Shown here: piece after piece, positions 54,082 through 63,996 of the stretch
How the letters are laid out: each line of letters begins with the position of its first letter
How positions within the stretch are numbered: position 1 is the stretch's first letter
Assembly (NCBI RefSeq): GCF_029914245.1
Contig: NZ_JARYZI010000001.1
Coordinates: 434,001-498,000, forward strand
Length of the DNA: 64,000 bases
Source: Fusibacter bizertensis
GTDB lineage: Bacteria; Bacillota; Clostridia; Peptostreptococcales; Acidaminobacteraceae
Reading direction: 5' to 3'
Notes under the pieces: generated by a model
Database searches by the model: none
Seen by the model: the letters and a program-made list of their open reading frames with translations, nothing else
What the model was told of the DNA's origin: nothing
Position numbers and translations under genes: made by a program

Positions 54082-55434
54082 ATGCGAAGTATACAACATG
54101 CATTTTTAAGCGTCATCAGAAAACCCACCAAAGGAATCGTGATATTCCTCATCCTACTCATGGTTTTCACATTAATTTTCACAAGCATCATCATACAAAA
54201 TACCATTCAAGCGTCAAAAGATTTTACCCGAAAGGAACTTGGTGGCAATGTCGAAATGAAGATTGACTACATTAAGAGCATGCAAGATGCTCAAGGGGCT
54301 TCAATCACTACTCAAAATGAAATTCAAACGCAATTATCACTACCACAAAATGTCGCAACAACGCTTGCCAAAGATCCAAACGTCCTTAAATATCATATTG
54401 AAAATATGATTTATACGAATTCCGAAAAGCTAAAATCCGGTCAATCAGACGATCCAAGCAATTTTACAATGACACTTGCTACTTCTACTGAAGGTAGCAT
54501 TAATTTCATGCTTTTAGCCAGTAACCAGTTGGTGCCACTGGATTTTGAGAAGCAACTCAAACTTGCTGAGGGAAGATTTAGAACATCGGATGATATTGGT
54601 AAAGATACGATTCTTATTTCTAAAGAAGTAGCAACTAAAAACAATCTACTCTTAGGAGATACTGTTGGGTTTAAACTAGACCCTAACAGTGAAGAAGTCA
54701 GCTTCGAGGTTATTGGCATATATGAAGGTGCACCATCATATTTGGTAAATCAAACCTATATTTCAGACGATACATTAAACCGACATGCACCACAACAACT
54801 TGAAAATATTTCTCGCGTCGTTTGGCAATTAAATGATCCGTTTATTATTCCAGATTTCTTAAGCAAATATGAAAATCAGATGCCTTCAAAGTACTTATAC
54901 CTTGATGCATCAAATGATCAATACAACACACTTACCAAACCACTTGACGTCATGTCAACGGTCATCAATATGCTCTTAGTCGTAATTTTCATTGCGGGTG
55001 CTATGATAACGATCTCTATCGTCACACTATTCGTTCGTGAAAGACAGTTTGAAATTGGTTTACTCCTAGCAAATGGTGAAAGTAAAGGTAGTATATTGGC
55101 GCAATTTTCAATCGAGATTCTTATGGTAGCAATTTTAGCCTTTATCTTTGCTTTTGCGGCTAGTTCTTTGACAGCTGATTTTGTAGCAGGGTGGATTTCT
55201 GAAAACCAACTGGTTGAAAGCACTTCAGTAACGCAACAAATGATCTCTTTCGATGATATGATGAATGGTTCTAACCTCACAATGGATTCTATTGCAGATT
55301 CTTTTAAAGTAGCAATAGACCTAAAAACATTTATTAACCTTTCACTTGCCAGTATTGGACTTTTAATTGCTGCTATTGGGGCTCCTCTAGCCGTTATATT
55401 GAGCTATAAACCACGAAAATCATTACAATACTAA
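54082..55434 (+). CDS. FtsX/MacB-type ABC permease
   Basis: 450 residues. One N-terminal membrane segment (about 18-38), a large extracytoplasmic domain to about 290, and three C-terminal segments (about 295-317, 345-370, 418-440), the MacB/FtsX plan. ATG 54082 follows AAAGGAGG. Followed 11 nt later by its ATPase. Such transporters are mechanotransmission exporters or lipoprotein/peptide resistance pumps. Confidence 0.88.
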   Translation: MRSIQHAFLSVIRKPTKGIVIFLILLMVFTLIFTSIIIQNTIQASKDFTRKELGGNVEMKIDYIKSMQDAQGASITTQNEIQTQLSLPQNVATTLAKDPNVLKYHIENMIYTNSEKLKSGQSDDPSNFTMTLATSTEGSINFMLLASNQLVPLDFEKQLKLAEGRFRTSDDIGKDTILISKEVATKNNLLLGDTVGFKLDPNSEEVSFEVIGIYEGAPSYLVNQTYISDDTLNRHAPQQLENISRVVWQLNDPFIIPDFLSKYENQMPSKYLYLDASNDQYNTLTKPLDVMSTVINMLLVVIFIAGAMITISIVTLFVRERQFEIGLLLANGESKGSILAQFSIEILMVAILAFIFAFAASSLTADFVAGWISENQLVESTSVTQQMISFDDMMNGSNLTMDSIADSFKVAIDLKTFINLSLASIGLLIAAIGAPLAVILSYKPRKSLQY

Positions 55435-55445
55435 TAGGAGGAAAT

Positions 55446-56144
55446 ATGTCTACATTATTTGAACTCAAAGATATCAGCTACGGTTACATCGATGGTGGGA
55501 AGAAAAGACTCATTCTCGATAACTTATCCTATACCTTTGAGAAAGGTGTTTTTTATACGATCCTTGGACCTTCTGGTTCTGGAAAAACCACGCTACTATC
55601 TCTTGCAAGTGCCTTAGATGAACCTGAAACTGGTGCTATCTATTACAATGGCACAGACATCAAAAAAATGGGCTATCGCAAATTTAGAAGAGATCATATG
55701 TCGATGATCTTTCAAAAATACAATTTAATTGACTACCTCAATGGCGTCGAAAATGTCCAGTCGAATATAATCCATACTGACAAAAGACAGAAAATAGAAA
55801 AAAAAGAAATCGCTTATAAAGTGCTTCATCAAGTTGGCATCGTAAAAACAAAAGCAGACCGCCGTGTGAACAAACTTTCAGGTGGAGAGCAACAACGTAT
55901 AGCTATTGCAAGAGCGCTAGCAAAGGATGTTACACTTGTGCTTGCCGATGAACCTACTGGCGCACTGGACACTGCCACGGCAAAGGAAGTCATTGGAATT
56001 TTCAAAAAGCTTTCTCATGAGTTGGGTAAAACTGTCATCATCGTTACCCACTCCGATGAAATAGCACACAGTAGTGATGTGATTTTAGGTTTGAAAAACG
56101 GGAAACTGGTTCAACTAAATGGAGGCAGTGATCATGTCAGGTGA
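55446..56144 (+). CDS. ABC transporter ATPase (MacB/LolD-like)
   Basis: 232 residues. Walker A GPSGSGKTT near 42-50, LSGGEQQRIAIARAL near 148, Walker B LVLADEPTGALD, switch VTHSDE. Sequence features fit the MacB/LolD/FtsE branch. ATG 55446 follows AGGAGG. Its 3' end overlaps the PASTA gene start by 11 nt, so the three genes form an operon. Confidence 0.93.
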   Translation: MSTLFELKDISYGYIDGGKKRLILDNLSYTFEKGVFYTILGPSGSGKTTLLSLASALDEPETGAIYYNGTDIKKMGYRKFRRDHMSMIFQKYNLIDYLNGVENVQSNIIHTDKRQKIEKKEIAYKVLHQVGIVKTKADRRVNKLSGGEQQRIAIARALAKDVTLVLADEPTGALDTATAKEVIGIFKKLSHELGKTVIIVTHSDEIAHSSDVILGLKNGKLVQLNGGSDHVR

Positions 56145-58323
56145 TCAGCGTTATTTGGATACCCTCGATATGGATAAGCCCGAGAGTTTTGAAGAAGAAG
56201 TATTCCTACCTGTTAAATTCTCAATGAAGAAAAAATCACTTTTAATTGGTGCAATTTTGGTTTTTAGTTTGATCATACTTTTAATGGTATTTGGTCAAAA
56301 AAAAATCCTCCCAGATATGACAGGATGGTCAAAAGAACAAATTGAAGTTTGGGCAAAGAAAAACCATAAAAACACCGAGCTGGTTGCTAAGTATAATAGC
56401 GATACACCAAACGGCTATTTTATATCTCAGAATTTTAAAACTGGTGATAAAATCACTTCAAAAGAACTGCTCATCGTAAATATATCAAATGGTGCTGATC
56501 CCGATGAAGTAGTAAAAGTCCCTGACTTGCGTCAAATTTCAGTTGATGAAATTAAGGATTGGATTACCAAAAATCAGTTAGTCAATACGAGTGTACGCTA
56601 TGAAAGTCATGGCAGTATTCCTAAAGATCAACTGATTGACTATGAATTTGTTGATGGCAGTGAAAATAAATTTTTGAGAAAGAACAGACTCAACATCTAT
56701 ATATCAAGTGGTGAAAACACTGGAAATGCAGTGGTAACACTCCCTGATTTTGTTGGCAAAAGTAAAACTGACGCTATCAACTGGGCTGAAAAAAATGGCG
56801 TTACATTGACATTCACACCCGTTTTTAATGAGAGCTCTACAAGAAATACCATCTTAAAGCAATCTGTACCAAAAGACAGCAAAATGAAAATTACAGATGT
56901 ACTTGAAATTGAAATATCTCGTGGGAAAGAAATCATAGTCCCTAACTTTTATGATTTTTCAAGACAGGAAGCCAGTGAACTCTCAGCACTGATTGGACTA
57001 AAAGTATTTTTTAAATATGCGATATCTGACTCTGAGGATGAAACTGTTTTTAACCAAAGCACCGTTTCTGGTCAATCTGTAGATGAAACTGAGATCGTCA
57101 CGCTCTATATTGATAAAAAATCTACAGATCTACACCTACCAGATTTTACTGGATTAACAGAACAAGAAGCTAAAGCTTTGGCGCAACTCTTAAACATCAA
57201 AATACTCATTAAGAATGGAACTTCTGGTTCTGACGGAAAAGTTATAAGTCAATCTCAACCTATAGATACAAAGATATCTGAATCAACTATTGTCACTTTG
57301 GAAGTTGATCCAGAGAGCATCATGCTAATGGTTCCAAACTTTATCAAGATGAATCGCCTCGATGCTGAAGTATTGGCAAAAAACCTGGGGCTGACCCCTA
57401 TCTACAATGAGATCAGCACTACTTCGTCCCCTCATAACACAATTGTAGGTCAAAGTTTGAAAGCTTCTGAAAAAGTCACAAAAGGATCAACGATACGACT
57501 CGACGTGGTGGTGAATTCAGAAGTCGTCGTTCCAGACCTCTCCAAATTCACTAAAACAGAAGCAGAAGTATGGGCACAAACAAACCATGTAACGCTTAAA
57601 TTTGTCGAAATGTATCACGCAAAATTTAACCGTGGCACTTTGTTTAATCCCTCTAAAAAAAACAGACTACTGTTGAAAGATGAACCAGTCATCGTCTATT
57701 ATTCTTTAGGATTACTCAGTGTGCCTGATTTTGTGGGTAAAAGTAAGCAAGAGGTCTTATCGTGGATAGATGACGTCAATCAAAAAGGTGCATCGGTAAC
57801 TACGAAATTCACCTTAGATTATCACTCTACCAAACCTAGAGGATCAATCACTTCTCAAAGTAACTATAACGAAAACATCGCTTTAAACAAAGAGATCAGT
57901 TTCCATGTCTCAGCAGTGGAAAATCAAGGTGTTCAAGTACCCGACTTCACCGGTCTAGGTGTGAATAATCTCATTAGCTGGTGTCAGCAAAATGGGATTG
58001 TCTATAATCTTACAGAACAATATAACGACACTTATGTAAAAGACACCTTATTTGGCCAAAACTTCTTTAACGCTTATCTTTCAAAAGACAGCATTCTCAG
58101 CGCTATAAAATCACTGGGCAAAGTTTACGTCCCAAGTTTCGTGGATAAGACAAAGGACGATGTCCTAATCTGGCTCAATGATATCAACCTCAAAGGCGGC
58201 GATATAAAGGTCGAATTTACTGAAGAAGTTAGTGCAGAATTCAGTGGAACCATCTTAAATCAAAGTTTAATCGAGGTCTTTGTTAATCAGAAAACCTTAA
58301 TTCAATTCACTATTTCAAAGTAG
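56134..58323 (+). CDS. membrane protein with ten PASTA repeats
   Basis: 729 residues from ATG 56134, chosen for the GGAGG 9 nt upstream (an ATG 15 nt earlier lacks one). A short acidic cytoplasmic tail, one membrane segment (about 34-53), then about ten PASTA-like units, each opening with a VPDF-type motif (LPDMTG, VPDLRQ, LPDFVG, VPNFYD, LPDFTG, VPNFIK, VPDLSK, VPDFVG, VPDFTG, VPSFVD). There is no kinase or transpeptidase domain. PASTA repeats bind peptidoglycan fragments in kinases and PBPs. Encoded with an ABC exporter and facing a two-component system; a cell-wall-linked function is inferred. Confidence 0.8.
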   Translation: MSGDQRYLDTLDMDKPESFEEEVFLPVKFSMKKKSLLIGAILVFSLIILLMVFGQKKILPDMTGWSKEQIEVWAKKNHKNTELVAKYNSDTPNGYFISQNFKTGDKITSKELLIVNISNGADPDEVVKVPDLRQISVDEIKDWITKNQLVNTSVRYESHGSIPKDQLIDYEFVDGSENKFLRKNRLNIYISSGENTGNAVVTLPDFVGKSKTDAINWAEKNGVTLTFTPVFNESSTRNTILKQSVPKDSKMKITDVLEIEISRGKEIIVPNFYDFSRQEASELSALIGLKVFFKYAISDSEDETVFNQSTVSGQSVDETEIVTLYIDKKSTDLHLPDFTGLTEQEAKALAQLLNIKILIKNGTSGSDGKVISQSQPIDTKISESTIVTLEVDPESIMLMVPNFIKMNRLDAEVLAKNLGLTPIYNEISTTSSPHNTIVGQSLKASEKVTKGSTIRLDVVVNSEVVVPDLSKFTKTEAEVWAQTNHVTLKFVEMYHAKFNRGTLFNPSKKNRLLLKDEPVIVYYSLGLLSVPDFVGKSKQEVLSWIDDVNQKGASVTTKFTLDYHSTKPRGSITSQSNYNENIALNKEISFHVSAVENQGVQVPDFTGLGVNNLISWCQQNGIVYNLTEQYNDTYVKDTLFGQNFFNAYLSKDSILSAIKSLGKVYVPSFVDKTKDDVLIWLNDINLKGGDIKVEFTEEVSAEFSGTILNQSLIEVFVNQKTLIQFTISK

Positions 58324-58341
58324 CTCTAAGTATTACAGCAC

Positions 58342-58401
58342 AAAAACTCATGGTAGACTTATTGGGGTCACATCAATAATTAGTCATACCATGAGTTTTT
58401 A
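58342..58401. terminator. bidirectional intrinsic terminator
   Basis: AAAAACTCATGGTAGACTTATT...AATAATTAGTCATACCATGAGTTTTT with A-run and T-run. It ends the PASTA gene (plus) and the flavoprotein operon (minus). It resembles 51566-51612 with about 14 extra bases at the apex. Confidence 0.88.
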
Positions 58402-58460
58402 TTTATGAAATATATTTTGCACTATTTTAAAGTTCTCACTCATCACAGAATATATACGAT

Positions 58461-59882
58461 CTACTTTTGACCCAATCTCCCTGCAATTCTACCGAAGACG
58501 ACAGCATCTAAAAGCGAGTTACCTCCTAATCGATTGAGTCCATGGATGCCACCAGTTGCTTCACCTGAAGCATAGAGTCCTTTAATGATTTGACCTTTGC
58601 TATCAATCGCCCTTGCCTTATCATCAATTAAGATTCCACCCATACAATAATGTACTCCAGGAATCACTTGTATCGCATAGTATTTACCGCTTTCAAGTGT
58701 TCTTTCAAGTGAACGTCTACCAAAGTCAGTATCACTTTGCTGAGCTACAAATTGGTTATAGTTCACAATGGTTTTCTGGAAAGTTTGTTTATCGATCCTC
58801 ATTTGTTCTGCTAATGAATCTAAGGTATCTGCTGATAAAATGATATCCATGTTAATATAATCACTACTCGATGCCAGAGATGTTTTGATCTCTTCATTAA
58901 AAACAAGGTATACTTCTTGATCGGGTTGCGATAGAATATCTGCACTTAACAGATCTCGATTTTCCAGTTCATCGGAAAAACGTAACCCTTTGTTGTTAAT
59001 CAAAATCCCGCCATTGCCCCTAATTGCTTCTGTAATCAACATACCATATTCATAGGAAACCGTTGGATGTGTCTGTATATATGACATATCAACGAGCTTT
59101 ACATCAAGTGGTGCTACTAGGGTGATAAAATCTCCAGTCGCACTAGGACTGTTAGTGGTTTTATAGCCCTTAAGTTCTTGATTATAGTAAACATACATCT
59201 CTGGACTACCTCCAAAGCCACCTGTTGCGATGATGACGTTTTTTGCATGAATGGTATAAGTTCTACCTGATCGATCAACTACGCTCACCCCTGACACTTC
59301 TCCTGATGCCTCTGTAAGGATACTTATCGCTTTATTTTCAAGTCTTAAATCAATCCCTTTTTCATCTACATTCTTCTTTAAAACACGAACAATTTCACTT
59401 CCCACTGGTTGCCCACCACTTGGCCTTAGTGTTCTAGGAACAGCATGTCCTGCTAAGATACCGATATCTGTAAGGTCTGCCCCCATATTATCAAGCCAGT
59501 TTAACGCATCTGAACTCTCATTTGCCAACTTTTCTACCATGATTTTATTGTTAAGTGAGTGACCTGAAACCAGTACATCGTTTACAAAGAGTTCCTTTGA
59601 ATCCACTATGCCCATCTCATCTTGAAAGGGTGATCCAACGATGTTAATCCCCGCTGTTGCACGCGCAGTGTTCCCACCGACATAGGGCATTTTCTCAAGT
59701 AAAATAACATCAAATCCAGCATCTGCTGCTTCTATCGCTGCACTCATGCCACTGGCACCTGCACCGATCACCACTACATCAGTCACTGTATCAGACCTAA
59801 GTAATGTATAAGTTATAAAGCCCCCGATAAAAATTACTGATATTATACTCACCACTATTGCTATTCGATTTTTGGTGCTCAT
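58461..59882 (-). CDS. membrane-anchored fumarate-reductase-like flavoprotein
   Basis: 473 residues from ATG 59882 (GGAGC upstream; overlaps the regulator stop as ATGA). N-terminal anchor (about 6-26), then FAD domain VVIGAGASGMSAAIEAADAG and active-site region VPRTLRPSGGQPVGSEI, RGNGGILINNKGLRF, and a closing GGIHGLNRLGGNSL. The fold is the flavocytochrome c / urocanate-fumarate reductase group. It lacks the FMN-binding domain of the relative at 62245. Probable extracytoplasmic reductase; the electron acceptor is not known. Confidence 0.85.
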   Translation of the reverse strand: MSTKNRIAIVVSIISVIFIGGFITYTLLRSDTVTDVVVIGAGASGMSAAIEAADAGFDVILLEKMPYVGGNTARATAGINIVGSPFQDEMGIVDSKELFVNDVLVSGHSLNNKIMVEKLANESSDALNWLDNMGADLTDIGILAGHAVPRTLRPSGGQPVGSEIVRVLKKNVDEKGIDLRLENKAISILTEASGEVSGVSVVDRSGRTYTIHAKNVIIATGGFGGSPEMYVYYNQELKGYKTTNSPSATGDFITLVAPLDVKLVDMSYIQTHPTVSYEYGMLITEAIRGNGGILINNKGLRFSDELENRDLLSADILSQPDQEVYLVFNEEIKTSLASSSDYINMDIILSADTLDSLAEQMRIDKQTFQKTIVNYNQFVAQQSDTDFGRRSLERTLESGKYYAIQVIPGVHYCMGGILIDDKARAIDSKGQIIKGLYASGEATGGIHGLNRLGGNSLLDAVVFGRIAGRLGQK

Positions 59883-60544
59883 GCGTGCTCCTTCCAAACA
59901 TAGTACTTATTGGGACGACCGATTTTACCATAGTTTAGTTCTTCTTCAACGACACCTTGTTCAACCATGTATTCAAGGTAACGCCTCACAGTGACTCTTG
60001 CAAGACTGGTTACATCTGCAAGTTCTTGTGCTGTCTTGGGTTTACCACTTACGATAAGTCCATCTTTCACAATCTCATAAGTCATAGGATTGATTCCTTT
60101 TTCAAAGGTTTGTTCTTTTCCCGTCATAAGCATACGATCTATGTCTTCTTGATTAATTTGTCTATTCACGCTGAGATTTTTACGCTTTTGAACCACTTTC
60201 AAAATAGCTTCTGAAAACCGCGCATATGAGAAGGGTTTGATGAGATAATCTACGGCACCAAGTCTAAATACCAGTGAAACCGTCTCATAGCTGTTATCCG
60301 CTGTAATCAATACCACTTCTACATCAATAGCTTCCATCCTCACCCATGTTAATAAATCTGGACCACTACCTTCCCCCAGATACACATCAAGTAAAATCAA
60401 GTCTACTGATTCCTTTTCTAATATCCTTTGTGCTGCCTCTACATCACTGGCTTCATAGATCATCACATGGCTATCTATTTTTTTGAGATACCCTTTGTTA
60501 ATGGTTCTTACCATAGGGTCATCTTCAACGATTAACACTTTCAT
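59879..60544 (-). CDS. CitB/DcuR-type response regulator
   Basis: 221 residues. Receiver with EDDP pocket, Asp53 in LILLDVYLGEGSGP and YLIKPFSYARF; C-terminal helix-turn-helix (TAQELADVTSLARVTVRRYLE). This class senses C4-dicarboxylates or citrate via CitA/DcuS kinases. ATG 60544 has GGAGG upstream and lies within the kinase gene end. Overlaps the flavoprotein gene at its 3' end. Confidence 0.9.
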   Translation of the reverse strand: MKVLIVEDDPMVRTINKGYLKKIDSHVMIYEASDVEAAQRILEKESVDLILLDVYLGEGSGPDLLTWVRMEAIDVEVVLITADNSYETVSLVFRLGAVDYLIKPFSYARFSEAILKVVQKRKNLSVNRQINQEDIDRMLMTGKEQTFEKGINPMTYEIVKDGLIVSGKPKTAQELADVTSLARVTVRRYLEYMVEQGVVEEELNYGKIGRPNKYYVWKEHA

Positions 60545-62114
60545 CTGAACCTCCAGCTATTGTTTCGTTCATGGGCAAAGTAATCTCAACCACTAGCCCA
60601 GGATCATTGGATAACACTATTTGTCCACCTAATATACTGACGATGCTTTTAACTATTGCGAGTCCATAACCTCTATCTTTTCCTTTGGTACTTACCTCTT
60701 GTTCAAAGCACATTTCCATCATTTCAGCGATCATACCAGGACCACCATCTGAAACTACTATGCGAAATAAAGTTTCATCTTGAAAAAGCCCAACTTTAAT
60801 CCATTTGTCTTCAAAAGATTTAAGAGCTTCTTCTGAGTTGTCAATCAAGTTTCCTAAGATGGATGTCAAGTCTTCATCCTTTGCATGAAGTGGCAAATGT
60901 GAGACATAAGTATCTTCATCAATAGTCAGTTCAATGTGTTTCTCAGTAAGTTTTGAATGCTTGGTCAGTAACAAGCCACCGACTGCGGCAACTTTGATTT
61001 TTTCTTGTATAGCAACAAGCATTGCTTGCCTTGGGGCAGTGATGGTTTCAATATAGTCAATTGCACCATCATAAGCTTCAAGTTGTATAAGACCGTATAT
61101 TGCATGTAATTTGTTCATAAATTCATGGTTTTGCGCTCGAAGTGCCTGAGTCAGTTGTTTCATCTCAGTGAGTTCTTCAGCACGTTTACGTACCAAACTC
61201 ATGTCTTCGATCTTCACTAAAAGACCTAATTTTTCATGAATATCATTAAGGGCATGAATGGTAACAATGAGCACTTGATTTTGAGGCAGTCGCCATTCAA
61301 ACTGATACAGTTCTCGATCTCGCCAGAACTCTTGTGTAAGGTACATCGTAAAAGGAAGCTGTGAAAGTTCATCTCCTTCACTGATTGTCATGCCCAGTAA
61401 CTGCTGAGCATTTTTATTTACCATAACCAGTTTTCCACGGTGATCTGATGCCAATATACCTTCACCAATATGATCGAGGATCATATCCTTCTGACTAAGT
61501 AACAGTGCTATTTCACTAGGTTCTAGTCCAAAGATATCTCTCTTGATATTGCGAGAAAGTAGATAAGCTGCACCAATTCCAAGCAAAACTGCCACCAGTG
61601 CAAAGAGGCTAAGCCATATAATTTGTCCTTTCATGGTCTGAAGGATACGACCGTTGAAAACTCCCACCACGACATAGCCAGTTTTTATACCCTCCGTGTA
61701 GATAGGTGCGTAACCTTCTACCATAGCATCCACAGACAAAGCATAGTAATAACTTGGTGACATTAGTTCGCCAGATAATTTGATCTCATTAGGCTTTATG
61801 GGTGTGTTAATGCGTTCTGGCAACGGATGTGCATAGAATTTCCCATCATTACTAATGATATATAGGTATTGAATTCCTGTTTTCAAATAAAGGCTTTCCA
61901 CCGCTTGATTAACTGCTAAATAGCCGTTTTCAGCCTCCATATTCTCTTTTACATCTCTATTATCCGCGATAACCACTGCCTGATCCATAGCGTTTAGGGC
62001 AACTTGTTTTTGAACAGAATCAAACCAAGTGCCATACATTACTATGATTAATATGAGGACCAGAGCCACGATGAGCGTGGTCACTAACGTCATAATTTTA
62101 TATTGTAATTTCAT
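60525..62114 (-). CDS. CitA/DcuS-type sensor histidine kinase
   Basis: 529 residues from ATG 62114 (AGGTGG 3 nt upstream). Membrane segments near 9-29 and 168-187 frame an extracytoplasmic PAS-like sensor (YLKTGIQYLYIISNDGKFYAHP), then an internal PAS domain (MILDHIGEGILASDHRGKLV), the H-box QNHEFMNKLHAIYG, and HATPase_c GNLIDNSEEAL and GYGLAIVKSIV. Family members bind di- or tricarboxylates. Co-transcribed with the regulator and the flavoprotein, so the likely input is the reductase substrate. Confidence 0.92.
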   Translation of the reverse strand: MKLQYKIMTLVTTLIVALVLILIIVMYGTWFDSVQKQVALNAMDQAVVIADNRDVKENMEAENGYLAVNQAVESLYLKTGIQYLYIISNDGKFYAHPLPERINTPIKPNEIKLSGELMSPSYYYALSVDAMVEGYAPIYTEGIKTGYVVVGVFNGRILQTMKGQIIWLSLFALVAVLLGIGAAYLLSRNIKRDIFGLEPSEIALLLSQKDMILDHIGEGILASDHRGKLVMVNKNAQQLLGMTISEGDELSQLPFTMYLTQEFWRDRELYQFEWRLPQNQVLIVTIHALNDIHEKLGLLVKIEDMSLVRKRAEELTEMKQLTQALRAQNHEFMNKLHAIYGLIQLEAYDGAIDYIETITAPRQAMLVAIQEKIKVAAVGGLLLTKHSKLTEKHIELTIDEDTYVSHLPLHAKDEDLTSILGNLIDNSEEALKSFEDKWIKVGLFQDETLFRIVVSDGGPGMIAEMMEMCFEQEVSTKGKDRGYGLAIVKSIVSILGGQIVLSNDPGLVVEITLPMNETIAGGSDESVNR

Positions 62115-62176
62115 ATTCCACCTATTCTTATCACTTTCTTGCTTCGTAGCTATTTTAACATATTTATGTAAATGCA

Positions 62177-62202
62177 AAAAGAGAAGTTATATAACTTCTC
62201 TG
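62177..62202 (-). terminator. intrinsic terminator
   Basis: AGAGAAGTTATATAACTTCTCT palindrome followed on the minus strand by TTTTTGC; terminates the flavoprotein gene at 62245-63996. Confidence 0.8.
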
Positions 62203-62244
62203 ATGCATTGGGGTGTTACTTATCGAGTTGGATGTAAGGAATTA

Positions 62245-63996
62245 CTATTTAATTGATAATGCGGCGTTTTTACCTGCTATTCTTCCGAATATTGTAATAT
62301 CAGCCATTGCATTACCACCTAATCTGTTGTTTCCGTGTACGCCGCCAGTTACTTCTCCAGCAGCATATAAGCCTTTGATGACAGCATCACTACTATTAAC
62401 GACTTCACCGTTAGTATTGATCATCAGTCCACCCATAGTATGGTGTACAGCTGGCGCTACTTCTACGGCATAGTATGGGCCTACACTAAGGGTTCTCGCC
62501 ATACTTTGTCTCGAAAATTCAGGATCTGTTTCATCTGCAACATAACCGTTATATGTGTCTATTGTTATTTGAAGTGTTGCTGCATCTATATCTAATTTAC
62601 CCGCAATTTCTTCTAGTGTCGCGCCTTCAATTAAGAAACCTTTTTTGTAGTAACCTTCAATTGCACTTAAACTCTCACGTACACTTTGGTCAAAGAACAA
62701 GTAGCCACTAGCATTTTCCTGTGCTAAGAGTGCATCAGATACAACTGCTCTCGTATCAAGCTCATTTACAAAACGCTTTGCCTCTCTGTTGACTAAGATT
62801 GCGCCATTTCCACGAACAGCTTCTGTAATCATATAGTTGTTAGATGGCATAACGGTTGGATGTGTCTGAATTTGTTCCATATCAACATAAGCAACATCGA
62901 TATTTTTTGCAAATTCTATCACATCACCTGTTGCACCTGGATGATTTGTCGTTCCATAACCTTTAAGTGCCGGGTCAAATTGAGCAACCAAATCGTTGTT
63001 AGCACCGAATCCACCAGATGCTACGATAACTGCTTTTGCGTTGATATTATAGTTACCATCTGCAGTTTCTACTGTTACACCACTTACTTGACTTGAATCG
63101 CCAAGGATTTCAACTACTGTACTTTCTAATAATATCTCTATGCCAAGTTCTTGAGACTGCGCATATAACACATCAACGATATGTTGTCCAACCGGTGCAC
63201 CACCAGTAGGTCTATGTGTTCTATCTTTACTTGCACCACCCATACGGCCAATATCTGTAAGGTCGGCACCAAGTCCCATCAACCACTCTACTGTTCCAGC
63301 TGAATTTTCAGCAAGTACTTTTACAAGTTCAGGGTTGTTGAGGTTACCGCCACCTTTCATAGTATCTTCAATAAAGATCTCAACTGTATCATCGATTCCT
63401 TTTTCTTTTTGTACACTGGTTTCAGCTGCGTTAAGGCCACCAGTTGCATATTTAGTGTTACCGCCTACCATAGGCATCTTTTCAACGACGATTACATTTG
63501 CACCGTTTTGAGTGGCTTCGATTGCAGCCGTTAAGCCTGCACCACCAGCACCGATGATGACAACATCTGTTGTTCTATCTTCAAGTTTTACTGCTTCCTT
63601 AGCTGCTTCTGTTGTCGCTGCAGTAGATGCACCTTCAAGGTATGCTTTTGCAAGCGCTGCGTTGACAGCTTCTAAAATCCCTTTAGATGTCAAACTCGCA
63701 CCAGCGATGCCGTCAACTTCTCCAGAATTTGCTTTAAGAATTTTAGCTACTAGTTGATCTGCAGGTTCTACTGCAAACTCTGACTCGTGAAATTCCACAA
63801 GATCTATCTTCTCAATTTTAGTTTCAGAAACTGTCACAGATGCTTTAACAACACCTGCATGACCTTGTCCTTCACCTTCGTATGTTCCAGCAGTAAAGAT
63901 TGCTTCATTTTCAACTTCTTTAGTCTTAACACAACCCGCTAACGTTCCAACGGTGATCATCAATAAGATGAGTACCCAGATTAAACCTTTTCTCAT
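62245..63996 (-). CDS. flavocytochrome c-like lipoprotein with FMN-binding domain
   Basis: 583 residues. Lipoprotein signal with lipobox LAGC (Cys22). FMN-binding domain at about 38-115 with DGIAGASLTS, the site covalently flavinylated by ApbE-type transferases. FAD domain from about 145 (VVIIGAGGAGLTAAIEA), with RTHRPTGGAPVGQHI, RGNGAILVNREAKRF and GGVHGNNRLGGNAM as in fumarate or urocanate reductases. Extracytosolic flavinylated reductases of this build take electrons from membrane redox chains in anaerobes. Substrate unproven. It is the upstream neighbour of the CitAB-like pair. The upstream signal is cut by the window edge. Confidence 0.88.
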   Translation of the reverse strand: MRKGLIWVLILLMITVGTLAGCVKTKEVENEAIFTAGTYEGEGQGHAGVVKASVTVSETKIEKIDLVEFHESEFAVEPADQLVAKILKANSGEVDGIAGASLTSKGILEAVNAALAKAYLEGASTAATTEAAKEAVKLEDRTTDVVIIGAGGAGLTAAIEATQNGANVIVVEKMPMVGGNTKYATGGLNAAETSVQKEKGIDDTVEIFIEDTMKGGGNLNNPELVKVLAENSAGTVEWLMGLGADLTDIGRMGGASKDRTHRPTGGAPVGQHIVDVLYAQSQELGIEILLESTVVEILGDSSQVSGVTVETADGNYNINAKAVIVASGGFGANNDLVAQFDPALKGYGTTNHPGATGDVIEFAKNIDVAYVDMEQIQTHPTVMPSNNYMITEAVRGNGAILVNREAKRFVNELDTRAVVSDALLAQENASGYLFFDQSVRESLSAIEGYYKKGFLIEGATLEEIAGKLDIDAATLQITIDTYNGYVADETDPEFSRQSMARTLSVGPYYAVEVAPAVHHTMGGLMINTNGEVVNSSDAVIKGLYAAGEVTGGVHGNNRLGGNAMADITIFGRIAGKNAALSIK

